64,000 nucleotides of DNA from the NCBI RefSeq assembly GCF_026162365.1, contig NZ_JAOANW010000019.1, positions 26,028 to 90,027 on the forward strand, in the 5' to 3' direction. The notes under the pieces are model-generated. The model saw only the letters and a program-made list of their open reading frames with translations, made no database searches and was not told the origin of the DNA. Made by a program: the position numbers and the translations under genes. The stretch is from Nitratireductor luteus. Its GTDB lineage: Bacteria > Pseudomonadota > Alphaproteobacteria > Rhizobiales > Rhizobiaceae. The number at the start of each line of letters is the position of its first letter. Within the stretch, counting starts at the first letter, position 1. Positions 53,030 through 61,440 of the stretch are shown piece by piece.

Positions 53030-53266
53030 TCAGAAGAAGATGCTGACAAGAACTATCACCGAGACCGCAAAGACTGCGCCCAATCCGGCGATCCACAGCA
53101 GCAGCAGTTGCGTGTCGAAACATACGGATTCCTGGTCCGTGGAATCATCGGCTTTATTGCTGTCGCTCTGGTTGCTCAGTTCCATCTGGTTGGCGCGCAC
53201 TGCCGATCCCTGAATCGGAGTATGCAGGGTTTTCAGGCTGTCAGTGGAAGATCGAGTTGCCACCAA
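53030..53266 (-). CDS. Small single-pass membrane protein (hypothetical)
   Basis: A 78-residue frame (51 if the internal ATG at 53185 is used) with a polar N-terminal part and a C-terminal helix LLLLWIAGLGAVFAVSVIVL, VSIFF at the very end. It lies directly upstream of the FtsK fragment on the same strand and may have been its operon partner. No family recognised, and no strong ribosome site. Confidence 0.35.
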   Translation of the reverse strand: MVATRSSTDSLKTLHTPIQGSAVRANQMELSNQSDSNKADDSTDQESVCFDTQLLLLWIAGLGAVFAVSVIVLVSIFF

Positions 53267-53348
53267 ACGGGAGGGCCAGATAGAAAGGCCACCAAATAGG
53301 GTTCAGGATAGCTCACCGCGACACGGGCGCGTCAGGCTTGAGGCGCTG

Positions 53349-53690
53349 GATTATCCGCAATCCGACTTCCGGATGCGGCCACATGGCTCGTCGATGAGGA
53401 ACGCTGCGCGGCCCTTGAAGAGGGACGGCAGGGCCGCCACTTCGAGAGCCGCTACCATCTCACTCTTCTCTTTATGCCGCCGCCGGACGCGCAGGCGCGC
53501 ATCGAGAAGGCGCTGCTGGATTCCGGCCGGAAGGGGGAAGAGGACGGCGGCGCCCGGAACTGGCTGCAGGAACTGGCCCGGTTCCGGGACGAGACCGAGC
53601 GGGTGCTGGACCTGCTTGGCAATTTTCAGCCCGAGATTCGCCCGCTCGATCGTTCCCGCCGGTGTGCCGTCCCGGTCGGCAATGGCATTG
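53349..53690 (+). pseudogene. trbE: TrbE conjugal ATPase fragment
   Basis: The frame DYPQSDF, then after a one-base shift near 53371 PDAATWLVDEERCAALEEGR, HFESRYHLTLLFMPPPDAQA, WLQELARFRDETERVLDLLG is the N-terminal region of TrbE/VirB4 family proteins, which includes the LTLLxMPPP phrase. It is cut at both ends. With the FtsK fragment it marks a lost conjugative element. Nothing recognised in 53691-53857. Confidence 0.7.
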
Positions 53691-53857
53691 GGAATTCTAA
53701 ATTCTTCCTTTTCGATGGTTATTAACCATTAAATGGATGCAGGAAATGCAAATTGCACGGGAATATCAGTGGAACCGACAATCTCGGGCCAGCCTGCCGC
53801 ATGAAACCGGACGATCAGGCTGCCATCGTCCTTTACAAGCAGGCCAGTTCGTTCACG

Positions 53858-54736
53858 CTACCCAGGCCACTGGAAAGATTTTGCGGCCCTGAGCATGGCA
53901 GCGGTCGCCGGGCTGTAGGGGCGTCCTGGGATGCTGAGAATCGAGATGGTACGGCTGACCTCCGGCTCGACGAGGGGGCGTTGCAGCAGTTCGGGCAGCG
54001 TGACCGAGCATTCCGGCATGAAGGCAAATCCGATCCGCGCCAGCACCATCGCCTGCACCCAGTCCTCCCGCTCCGATCGGAAGCGCGCATAGAGCGTTAC
54101 GTTGTTCGCCGCACAGACCGCCATCACCATTTCGCGCATCTCGCAAGACAGTCGGTCGACATAGGGTTCGCCCGACAGATCGCAGAGCTTGATCGCAGTC
54201 AGATTGGCAAGCCGGTGGTCGGGCGGAAAGATCACCACGTATCGTTCCCTATAAAGATTATGCACCGTGAAGACGCCCCGCTGGTTGTCCAAGACATTCA
54301 GGACCGCCAGATCAAGCTCAGCACTTTCCAGTCGAGATTTCAGATCCTCGGCGCTGGCCTCGGTAACGGCGACTTCGACGCCGTGATGATCGGTCTGAAA
54401 CTTGGCCAGAAAGCGCGACAGCCGGACCGGTCCGATAGTGGACATCACGCCCAGCCGGACCGGCACATTGTTGAGCAGCCGGAAATTGTCGGCGAGGGTC
54501 CGGGTCGCCTCGGTCTCGTTCAGGATCAGCTGCAGATGCGGCAGCAGTGTCCGGCCGAAATCACTGAGCAGGATCTTCTTACCCTCGCGATGAAACAGCG
54601 GCGCCCCGAGTTCGGCTTCCAGCGTCTTGATCGCCTTAGTCAGGGCCGGCTGCGAGACGTTACACTGCGCTGCAGCCCGGGTGAAATTCAGCAGACGCGC
54701 CGCTGCCAGCACATATCTTACTTGGAACATCTCCAT
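53858..54736 (-). CDS. LysR-family transcriptional regulator
   Basis: A 292-residue LysR protein: MEMFQVRYVLAAARLLNFTR, AAAQCNVSQPALTKAIKTLE. I chose the ATG at 54736. It is divergent from the DUF4242 gene (54885) and may regulate it. The effector domain looks complete (SELDLAVLNVLDNQRG region and a normal C terminus). Confidence 0.87.
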   Translation of the reverse strand: MEMFQVRYVLAAARLLNFTRAAAQCNVSQPALTKAIKTLEAELGAPLFHREGKKILLSDFGRTLLPHLQLILNETEATRTLADNFRLLNNVPVRLGVMSTIGPVRLSRFLAKFQTDHHGVEVAVTEASAEDLKSRLESAELDLAVLNVLDNQRGVFTVHNLYRERYVVIFPPDHRLANLTAIKLCDLSGEPYVDRLSCEMREMVMAVCAANNVTLYARFRSEREDWVQAMVLARIGFAFMPECSVTLPELLQRPLVEPEVSRTISILSIPGRPYSPATAAMLRAAKSFQWPG

Positions 54737-54884
54737 CGCTGATCCTCCCGCCGCAGGCACGTTCAGCGGCAGCCTAGCATCATTTTCGATAACCGTCGGC
54801 TATCGATCCATCACCACTCGGTCGTTCCCGGAGCGTGGCCTTGCGCGCATAATGACGGACTTCTCAACCGAAAGGGCAAAACAA

Positions 54885-55148
54885 ATGTCAGTCTACATGG
54901 TGGAACGTGATCTGAAGGGCATCAGCATGGAGGCCTTGGGTGGCGCCCAGAAAGCCGCGATCGGCAAGGCGGAGGAAATGTCTGCGGGCGGCACCGCCAT
55001 CCGCTACATCCGCTCGACCTTCGCGCCCGAGGATGGCCGCTGTATGTGCCTGTTCGATGCAGCCTCCGACGCCGATGTGAAACGGCTGAACGACGAGGCA
55101 GGACTGCCCTACAGCAGGGTGGTCCCAGCGCTCGATCTCACACCCTGA
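54885..55148 (+). CDS. DUF4242 family protein
   Basis: An 87-residue protein starting MSVYMVERDLKGISMEALGG, then IRYIRSTFAPEDGRCMCLFD, ending VVPALDLTP. This ferredoxin-like small protein family (DUF4242, sometimes called nickel-binding-like) has no settled function. The ATG at 54885 follows AAAGGGCAAAACAA. It is divergent from the LysR gene with a 148-bp spacer. Confidence 0.75.
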   Translation: MSVYMVERDLKGISMEALGGAQKAAIGKAEEMSAGGTAIRYIRSTFAPEDGRCMCLFDAASDADVKRLNDEAGLPYSRVVPALDLTP

Positions 55149-55349
55149 GCCGGGCCGTCCGGGCAACACACTGTTGGTGGAACTACGCTGGCTGGTGCCG
55201 GACGGCAGTGCTCGCATTGTGGCCAAGTTGGAATCGGCCAACCCGGCCGGCAGCATCGGAGACGGCGGGTGCAGAGGGCTTGGATGACGGCGGGCTTTAC
55301 CTTTTCAATCGGCTGATTGATGGCTGCTGGAGGCATTGCGATCTATTGT

Positions 55350-55607
55350 ATGAGCGAATTTCAATATTACGAGGTTCAAGCTGTTGACCGGCCGCTGACC
55401 AAGGCCGACCAGGAGACACTGCGCGGCCTGTCCACGCGGGCGCGGATTACGGCGACAAGCTTCACCAATCATTATGAATAGGGCGATTTCAAAGGCGATC
55501 TGCGACTGTTCTATCTCCTCTGGCTTTCGGCCGTTGCAGACGATCTGCTGACGGACGATACGCCGGAGCCCTTGCCCGGCATCGGGAAAAGCGGTCAGCG
55601 CAAGTGA
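55350..55607 (+). pseudogene. Remnant of a conserved rhizobial hypothetical protein
   Basis: ATG 55350 gives MSEFQYYEVQAVDRPLTKAD, RGLSTRARITATSFTNHYE, then TAG where Trp is expected (GDFKGD follows), then directly LRLFYLLWLSAVADDLLTDD, TPEPLPGIGKS to TGA. It appears to join the first about 50 residues of a much longer protein to a piece from its later part, so it has a large internal deletion and a nonsense codon. Bases 55149-55349 show nothing recognised. Confidence 0.55.
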
Positions 55608-55745
55608 GCGTATTTGGTTACGCACTCCCTTGCGAGCTTGTTCCGCGCTGCCAAGGCTTCGCGTTCTGCTTTACGCACGCGGAACCCAACGCCCGACTGA
55701 TGCGATATAACGCAGACATTGAAATCTGGATGTGCCCGGAGGCGT

Positions 55746-56075
55746 TCAATCCGTCTCAAGCGGCAGGCCCGCCTCGATCCAGTCCGCTTTGCCCTCATGG
55801 TAGTCGCGGACACGGGTATAGCCTAGGTTCTCAAGCCGCTCGGCGGCAAGGGACGATCGCTTGCACGGACCGTTGCCGCAGTAAACGACGATCTCGGCAT
55901 TGCGGTCGGGAATACGCTCCGGCGCAACGTCGACAATGTCGTCGGACACGATGCTGATGGCGCCCGGCAAATGTCCCTTGCGGTAGGCGGTCGCCGGCAG
56001 GGTGTCGACGAGCACGAAATCATTGTCGCACTCGATCTTGGCCTTGAGGTCCTCGCGCGATATCTTCTCAACCAT
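55746..56075 (-). CDS. Rhodanese-like sulfurtransferase
   Basis: A 109-residue single-domain rhodanese. ISREDLKAKIECDNDFVLVD, KGHLPGAISIVSDDI and the active loop VVYCGNGPCKRSSLAAERL, which has Cys at the catalytic position. It would transfer sulfane sulfur to a thiol acceptor. I chose the ATG at 56075 (MVEKISRED) because the frame upstream belongs to a membrane-protein remnant. It has GGAGAGCAGA upstream. It looks intact. Confidence 0.8.
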   Translation of the reverse strand: MVEKISREDLKAKIECDNDFVLVDTLPATAYRKGHLPGAISIVSDDIVDVAPERIPDRNAEIVVYCGNGPCKRSSLAAERLENLGYTRVRDYHEGKADWIEAGLPLETD

Positions 56076-56107
56076 TCTGCTCTCCTCTTCTTGGTCCGCA
56101 CGGCCGC

Positions 56108-56388
56108 GCGCAGTTTGAACGCCATCCTGCAAGCAGCCCCAGAGAAACATGGCAAACAGGAGATGGGGAACGAGCGAGGCGACGACAAGTTTCGGCGTCA
56201 CCGCGAGCCCCAGAAGGCCCCCAGCCAACGATCGGAAAGAACATGACGAGCACGAGCACCCAAAGCCCCAGTCCGAGCGTCAGAGCGTTGCGAATGCTCA
56301 GCCTGTGGCGGAATAACTGGACAAAGGCGACGGCCCAGAACGCCCCATAGGCGACGTGGAACAGAAGCCTACGGGCAGGGGAGTTGGC
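56108..56388 (-). pseudogene. Membrane-protein fragment with frameshift
   Basis: The minus strand reads RRLLFHVAYGAFWAVAFVQL, FRHRLSIRNALTLGLGLWVL, VLVMFFPIVGWG, then after a one-base shift near 56220 LLGLAVTPKLVVASLVPHLL FAMFLWG. It has three helices, of a conserved small integral membrane family I cannot name. It has no start: it begins directly after the stop of the truncated transporter at 56392. Apparently two genes were joined by deletion. Confidence 0.5.
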
Positions 56389-56391
56389 GTC

Positions 56392-56793
56392 CTAATAGCG
56401 TTTCGGCAAATGCCACAGCATCCACAGGCCGATGACGCCCAATAGGCCACGGCTCAAATCCTCGAGCCATGGTGCCCGGCCGACGCTTCCGAACGCAATC
56501 GACGCCAGGGGAAGCGACAGCAGCGCGATCAGGATGGCCATGCTCATATGCGTGAAAGACAGCGCCAGCGAAACCATCAGGCTGCGCGCCATTCCCGTGG
56601 ACGAACCCGCTTGATAGGTAGCAAGCACCGACTTGCTGTGCCCCGGGGTCATGGCGTGCACGGCGCCGAACACGGTGCCCATCGGCAGGAAGGCGGCGAG
56701 CGCGGTCCAACTGCCGCCGCCGGCGAATGCGCCTATGCGCTCGGCGAAAGTCAGGTAGATCTCGCATTGGACCTCAATGACCCATTGCAGCAT
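56392..56793 (-). pseudogene. NicO/RcnA-like nickel-cobalt transporter, C-terminus lost
   Basis: A 133-residue frame: MLQWVIEVQCEIYLTFAERI, FLPMGTVFGAVHAMTPGHSK, SVLATYQAGSSTGMARSLMV and SLALSFTHMSMAILIALLSL. The HAMTPGHSK motif is the metal-site signature of NicO permeases. It stops at LWHLPKRY, about half the usual length, before the His-rich loop and last helices. It lies downstream of the intact NreB-like exporter on the same strand, so the cluster once had two nickel/cobalt efflux systems. Confidence 0.7.
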
Positions 56794-56820
56794 GTGTGCC
56801 CAATCGTCACTCTTCGCCGG

Positions 56821-58140
56821 TCATGGCTCGCGCGGCCATTGCGGATGCAGGTCGTCGATTACAAAGGCGTGAGCATGGCGATGCTCACCGCGCCGCGATC
56901 CTTTCGCCCAGTGCGGATCATCCTCGGGAAGGCCGGAATGCCGGTGCTCGACGACTTCCGGATCGGAAGCCGGCCACACAAGGGCGGCTGCCACGAGGGC
57001 GGCGGCCGCGACCGCGGCCAGGTTCAGGAATGTCGCGGTGAGCCCGACAGAGGCGCCGAGCCATCCGGCCAGCGGATAGGTGACGAGCCAGCAGGCATGC
57101 GACAGTGCGAACTGCGCCGCGAACAGGGCGGGCCGGTCTTCAGCATGCGAGGAACGCCGCAGCAGCCGGCCGGAGGGTGTCTGCGCCGCCGAATAGCCGA
57201 GGCCGAGAACAAACCAGAGCAGCAGGAGGACCTGGTAGCCTGAGACGACGGATCCCGTCACGAGACCGAGGATCATGAGGAGCACGCCTGCAAGCATTGC
57301 CGCGCGGTCGGATATGGCTTCGAGCAGCCTTGGCAGGGCGAGTGCGGCGATCATCGATCCGCCGCCGAAGGCTGCCAGCGCCAGCGCGGTCGCGCGCTGC
57401 GACAGTCCGAACCCTCCCTGCACGATGACCACCGTGTTGACGATCACCATCGCACCGGCGGCCGCGACCGCCATGTTGACCGCCAGCAGGCCACGCAGCC
57501 TCGGAGTGGCGAGGTAGATGCGGGAGCCGCACGTGGTTCGCTCGTAGATCGGGCGCGGCGCGGAAGGCCTCGGGCTCGGGAGCTGAACCCAGATGACCAG
57601 CGCCGCCGAGGCCAGGAAACCGATCACGGTGCCGGCAAACAGCGCATGGAAGCTCACCACCGTTAGAAGGGCCGCTGCGAGCATCGGGCTGAAAAGGCTT
57701 TCCAGATCATAGGCCAATCGCGACAGGGACAGCGCCCGTGTGTAGTCCTTCTCGTCCGGCAGGACGTCGGGGATGGTCGCCTGGAAGGTTGGCGTGAAGC
57801 CCGCCGATGCCGATTGCAGCAGGAAGATCAGCACATAGACTTGCCAGACCTCGGTGACGAAGGGGAGAGCCACCGCGACGCCCGCCCGCACGAGGTCGAG
57901 ACTCACAAGCATGGCACGCCGGGGCAGCCGTTCGGCGAAGGCGGCGGCCACCGGCGCGACGCCGACATAGGCGATCATCTTGATCGCCAGTGCCGTTCCC
58001 AGCACCACGCCGGCCTCGCCGCCGGCCAGATCGAATGCCAGAAGCCCGAGCGCGACGGTTGCAAGCCCGGTGCCGATCAGCGCGATCACCTGCGCGGCGA
58101 AGAGATGACGATAGGTGCGGTTTGCGAGAATGCCGAGCAT
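56821..58140 (-). CDS. MFS metal efflux transporter (NreB-like) with His-rich tail
   Basis: A 439-residue MFS protein with about 12 helices (MLGILANRTYRHLFAAQVIA start; ALSLSRLAYDLESLFSPMLA). The C-terminal about 40 residues are histidine-rich (VVEHRHSGLPEDDPHW, GEHRHAHAFVIDDLHPQW), as in NreB/NrsD nickel exporters, and probably bind metal. It starts 8 nt after the CsoR/RcnR-type regulator, with which it is co-transcribed. The expected role is Ni(II) or Co(II) export. Confidence 0.82.
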   Translation of the reverse strand: MLGILANRTYRHLFAAQVIALIGTGLATVALGLLAFDLAGGEAGVVLGTALAIKMIAYVGVAPVAAAFAERLPRRAMLVSLDLVRAGVAVALPFVTEVWQVYVLIFLLQSASAGFTPTFQATIPDVLPDEKDYTRALSLSRLAYDLESLFSPMLAAALLTVVSFHALFAGTVIGFLASAALVIWVQLPSPRPSAPRPIYERTTCGSRIYLATPRLRGLLAVNMAVAAAGAMVIVNTVVIVQGGFGLSQRATALALAAFGGGSMIAALALPRLLEAISDRAAMLAGVLLMILGLVTGSVVSGYQVLLLLWFVLGLGYSAAQTPSGRLLRRSSHAEDRPALFAAQFALSHACWLVTYPLAGWLGASVGLTATFLNLAAVAAAALVAAALVWPASDPEVVEHRHSGLPEDDPHWAKGSRRGEHRHAHAFVIDDLHPQWPREP

Positions 58141-58148
58141 TGGCTGAC

Positions 58149-58424
58149 CTAAAGGTACTTCGTGATCTCTTTGAACTCCGCGATCGAGCGCTGCTGCCCG
58201 GCGGGCAAGGCCTGTGCGGCGTCGCCGAGGCAGTGATCGAGATGGTCACGGATGAGCGTCTTCTTGGCCTGGCCTATGGCCTTCTCGACCGCGTGCAGCT
58301 GCTGGGCGAGCTCGAGGCAAGGCCGGCCGGCTTCGATCATCGCGACGACGCTGCGCAGATGGCCTTCGGCGCGCTTCAGGCGCTTGACGATGGCGGGATG
58401 GGAGGCATGGGTCGTGTTGGTCAT
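58149..58424 (-). CDS. Metal-sensing CsoR/RcnR/FrmR-family repressor
   Basis: A 91-residue all-helical repressor: THASHPAIVKRLKRAEGHLR, SVVAMIEAGRPCLELAQQLH, VEKAIGQAKKTLIRDHLDHC. It has the early His, the Cys of RPCLE and the His-x-x-x-Cys of DHLDHC, the metal-site set of the Ni/Co-sensing RcnR/DmeR branch. It would release the operator on metal binding and let the NreB-like exporter be made. Confidence 0.87.
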   Translation of the reverse strand: MTNTTHASHPAIVKRLKRAEGHLRSVVAMIEAGRPCLELAQQLHAVEKAIGQAKKTLIRDHLDHCLGDAAQALPAGQQRSIAEFKEITKYL

Positions 58425-58433
58425 GCATCTGGC

Positions 58434-58454
58434 CTATCCTCTCCGGGAGGATAG
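58434..58454. promoter_or_regulatory. Probable operator of the metal repressor
   Basis: CTATCCTC and GAGGATAG flank a 5-bp centre (TCCGG), 10 bp upstream of the repressor ATG at 58424. CsoR/RcnR-family proteins bind short G/C-tract dyads in this position. Bases 58455-58686 hold a short unplaced frame (YGWIFPEDDRYLLDRPELVE) that may be a gene scrap. Confidence 0.55.
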
Positions 58455-58686
58455 CGTCAAGGTTCGCTCCCCATCACCGAGACGGGCTACCGCTCGCATT
58501 TCATGCCCTTAGGCACCATGGCGGGCGGACATGTTGCCTATGGTTGGATTTTCCCCGAAGACGACCGATATCTGCTCGACCGGCCGGAACTGGTCGAGCA
58601 TCACCAGGTGCGATGTTCCGATTTCGCCCGATTCAGCGGCTAGACGAGGCGCCACATCGGGGTATTCAGAATTGAAAGGAAGGAAC

Positions 58687-59112
58687 ATGAGGTCAAGCGA
58701 TATTAAAACGACCGTCCTCTGCCTACCGGTCAGCGATCCGGACCGGACTCTTGCATTCTATCGAAACGTATTCGGGTATCCGGGCGCGGAAATCGAAGAC
58801 AGAATCATCCCGCTTGAGCTTCCCCATCTTTCGCTGTTCCTGATGGAGAGAGGCGCCTTCGAGTCCTACAGCAAGAAAGCCGGACGTGGCGCGCAGCTTC
58901 CAAACGAGAATGCCGGTATGGTCATTAGTTGTGCGATGGAGACGAAAGAGGCGGTCGATGCAATGCTGGAGGCCGCACCAAGGCATGGCGGCTCCGCACG
59001 AGCGAAAGCAGCGATGGACAAGGCCTCGGGAGGGTACACCGGTTACGTTTCTGATCCCGATGGTCATTTGTGGGAGCTCGTATTTCCGGAACCTGGAACG
59101 CAGAACAGCTAG
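58687..59112 (+). CDS. VOC-family (glyoxalase-like) protein
   Basis: A 141-residue single-module VOC protein: TTVLCLPVSDPDRTLAFYRN VFG at the start and GYTGYVSDPDGHLWELVF at the end. It lacks the full metal-ligand set of true glyoxalase I, so it may be a binding or resistance protein. The ATG at 58687 follows AAGGAAGGAAC. A single gene. Confidence 0.82.
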   Translation: MRSSDIKTTVLCLPVSDPDRTLAFYRNVFGYPGAEIEDRIIPLELPHLSLFLMERGAFESYSKKAGRGAQLPNENAGMVISCAMETKEAVDAMLEAAPRHGGSARAKAAMDKASGGYTGYVSDPDGHLWELVFPEPGTQNS

Positions 59113-59287
59113 CTCATCAGAGCAGGACTAGCTTTACCGCTCTCCTCACTGCGTTTGCATCGGATGCATGATGCCCAAACCCGAGCATCGGCGGCCGCCC
59201 GCGCGCTCGGCCCAGGGATTTTCGCCCGGCGCTCAAGCTGGGCGTCACTATCGCAACGCCGGGAAAGATCATCAGGAGGCTGAACAG

Positions 59288-59548
59288 ATGACGCAGACCG
59301 AACGCTACAAATACCCGCTGCAATTGCCGCGCTCGCTCAAGGACACCGCAGCGCGCCTCGCCATGGAGGACGGCGTGTCGCTCAATCAGTGGATTACTTC
59401 GGCGGTCGCGCAGAAGATCGGCGCTGTGGAGACGGCCAGCGATTTTCTGAACGCGCGTGCTGGGACGGCTAAGCGCGGTGATCTGATGAGGCTTTTGGAC
59501 CGGGCAACGGATGTGCCACCGGCGCCGGAAGATGCCATCAAGGATTGA
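59288..59548 (+). CDS. HicB-like RHH protein
   Basis: An 86-residue protein: MTQTERYKYPLQLPRSLKDT, AARLAMEDGVSLNQWITSAV AQKIGA is the HicB C-terminal RHH fold seen in small proteins that precede serine recombinases in rhizobia. It has a strong ribosome site (AGGAGGCTGAACAG). No HicA toxin is present; the next gene is the recombinase remnant, which may have been its co-transcribed partner. Confidence 0.75.
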   Translation: MTQTERYKYPLQLPRSLKDTAARLAMEDGVSLNQWITSAVAQKIGAVETASDFLNARAGTAKRGDLMRLLDRATDVPPAPEDAIKD

Positions 59549-59566
59549 CCGAACGGAGCGCCGCCC

Positions 59567-59725
59567 ATGACCCGTGCAGCCCTTTATGCCCGCTATTCCT
59601 CCGATAACCAGAGCGAAGCGTCCCTTGAGGACCAGTTCAGGCTTTGCCGGAAACGCGCTGCCCAAGAGCGGTGGGAAATCGTCGGTTATGAGGACGCGGC
59701 CATATCGGGATCGAACACCGGAAAT
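59567..59725 (+). pseudogene. Serine recombinase, N-terminal fragment
   Basis: MTRAALYARYSSDNQSEASL, EDQFRLCRKRAAQERWEIVG, YEDAAISGSNT is the start of the resolvase domain of a large serine recombinase, including the catalytic Ser in YARYSSDNQS. It is cut at about 59725 by the IS1380 fragment, leaving 53 of about 550 residues. Confidence 0.85.
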
Positions 59726-59726
59726 C

Positions 59727-60109
59727 GACCAGCACCCGGCCCAAGCGGATGACGGTCCTCAGGTCGGACAGGTTCTCCAGCCGCGAGCAGGTCGGCTGCG
59801 AGGCGAGGTCAAGCCCGCTGTCGGGCAACCGCCCACAGGCCAACTTGAAGGCCGGGTCAAAGCGGAGCCGGTCGAGATCGTTGGCGTCTTCGTAGCCACA
59901 GGCGATGGCGAAGATGCGGGCGCGCAGAATATCGACCACGGCGTGCGTCACGCTGTCCGGATCACGCGGATCATGGATCGCCGGGGCAAGCCTGTCGGCC
60001 AGTTGCAGACGCCGCCATTCGAGGTGATGCGGCCGCCGTCGAACGCGGATGTGATCTTCTTGCGTCCTACGGCTGGAAAACTGAACGGCAACAACGTATC
60101 GTCGGTCAT
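59727..60109 (-). mobile_element. IS1380-family transposase, N-terminal fragment
   Basis: From an ATG at 60109: MTDDTLLPFSFPAVGRKKIT, SAFDGGRITSNGGV, then a small deletion and LAPAIHDPRDPDSVTHAVVD, ILRARIFAIACGYEDANDLD, RLRFDPAFKLACGRLPDSGL. This is the start of an IS1380 transposase, with the N-terminal DNA-binding part and the first catalytic Asp region. It is cut at 59727 where the serine recombinase remnant ends. Confidence 0.85.
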
Positions 60110-60219
60110 GGTGGGTGTGGCTCGCGAGATGTGGTCGACAGGACTGACCTAAACAACCGAATCCTACGCTATATCAAACGCTTAAGCTGCACCCGCCAGC
60201 CCATCAGATTGCCTGTCAT

Positions 60220-60249
60220 GCATAAGACGCTCTAATGAGGGTCTTATGC
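60220..60249. repeat. Inverted repeat between IS1380 remnant and araC-type gene
   Basis: GCATAAGAC (60220-60228) and GTCTTATGC (60241-60249) are perfect 9-bp arms around a 12-bp loop, 60 bp after the end of the GlxA gene (minus). No T run follows, so a factor-dependent terminator or a protein site are both possible. It could also be a trace of an IS end. Confidence 0.4.
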
Positions 60250-60309
60250 GATGCGGCGATCAAGCAAGATGAGAGCGCGTTCTTTACGAGCGGACATTTG
60301 TGCCTCACT

Positions 60310-61326
60310 CTATGTCTGGACCCTTGGCATTTCGAACTTCCGCCGATAGGCGCCGGGTGTCAGGTTGATCTTGCGCTTGAACAGCCGGCGGAAAAATGCG
60401 GCATTTTCGTAGCCCACATCGTAGCTGATCTCGTCGATCGGTTTCATCGTGCGCTCCAACTGACGCTTCGCTTCCTCGATCCTCTGGGCCTGCACATATG
60501 CGATCGGCGACAGCCCTGTTGCTCGTGAGAAGCGACGCTCCATGCTGCGTCTCGGCATCCCCGCCGCGCGGGCCATCTCCTCGACCGGATTGGCGATCAT
60601 GTAGTGCTTCTCCAGCCATTGCTGCAGGCGCAGCACCAACGCGTCACCGTGGCTCATGACTGGCGCGAAGGTGGAATAAGGCGCTTGGCCTTCACCGTGC
60701 CACTGCAACATTAGCAAGCGTGCCATCGCATGGGCTGCGGTCGGCCCGATTTTGCGCGCGATCAGATGAAGCACCAAGTCGTGCCAGGACATGACGCCGC
60801 CGGTCATGACGAACTCGCTGCGCTCGCCAGCGGTGATCAGCACCTCCTCGGTCCTCAGCCGCACATTGGGAAAGTTGCGACGAAAGGTCGGCGCGAACGC
60901 CCAGTGGATGGTCGCCTCGCGGCCGTCGAGCAGGCCGGTCTCAGCAAGTAGCAAGACGCCAGTGCAGGCGGAGCACAAGGTCGCGCCGCGGTCATGCATC
61001 GCCCGCAGCCATCCGACCAGTCCGGGAAAGCGTCCGCGGATCCAGTCTGGTCCTTCCACCATCATCAGGGGCACGATGGCGATATCGGTCTGGTCGATCT
61101 CTTCATAGGATCGGTGTGCGCTGAAAGGCAGCCCGCTCGCCCCGATCGTCGGTTCGGTGCTTCCGGCGACGATTTCGACCACGAAGGGTCGCCGCGGTAC
61201 GCCGGGCTCGAACTTTTCCAGCAGCCCGAAGGCGCTGAGCGTCTCGAAGATCCCGCTCAGTGGCGACACCTGTGCGTCGGGTGTCGCGACCAGACTGACA
61301 TGGAGTGGCGCGGGTTCCGGGCGCAT
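60310..61326 (-). CDS. GlxA-type regulator: DJ-1/PfpI domain plus AraC HTH
   Basis: A 338-residue protein. The N-terminal amidotransferase-like domain has LCSACTGVLLLAETGLLDGR (nucleophile-elbow Cys region), and the C-terminal AraC double HTH reads NPVEEMARAAGMPRRSMERR FSRATGLSPIAYV and IDEISYDVGYENAAFFRRLF. I chose the ATG at 61326 (MRPEPAPLHVSLV). It is divergent from the OsmC gene at 61441 and may control it. The ligand is unknown. Confidence 0.85.
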   Translation of the reverse strand: MRPEPAPLHVSLVATPDAQVSPLSGIFETLSAFGLLEKFEPGVPRRPFVVEIVAGSTEPTIGASGLPFSAHRSYEEIDQTDIAIVPLMMVEGPDWIRGRFPGLVGWLRAMHDRGATLCSACTGVLLLAETGLLDGREATIHWAFAPTFRRNFPNVRLRTEEVLITAGERSEFVMTGGVMSWHDLVLHLIARKIGPTAAHAMARLLMLQWHGEGQAPYSTFAPVMSHGDALVLRLQQWLEKHYMIANPVEEMARAAGMPRRSMERRFSRATGLSPIAYVQAQRIEEAKRQLERTMKPIDEISYDVGYENAAFFRRLFKRKINLTPGAYRRKFEMPRVQT

Positions 61327-61440
61327 CCTCGATTCCTCCCTTGGCGCAAATGGATCGATCTTGACGAGTCTGACACTCGTTTGCCGAAGCGGCAACTGGC
61401 ACTCTCGCGGTCATCAAATTTTCAGAAAGGGAGCTGGACC

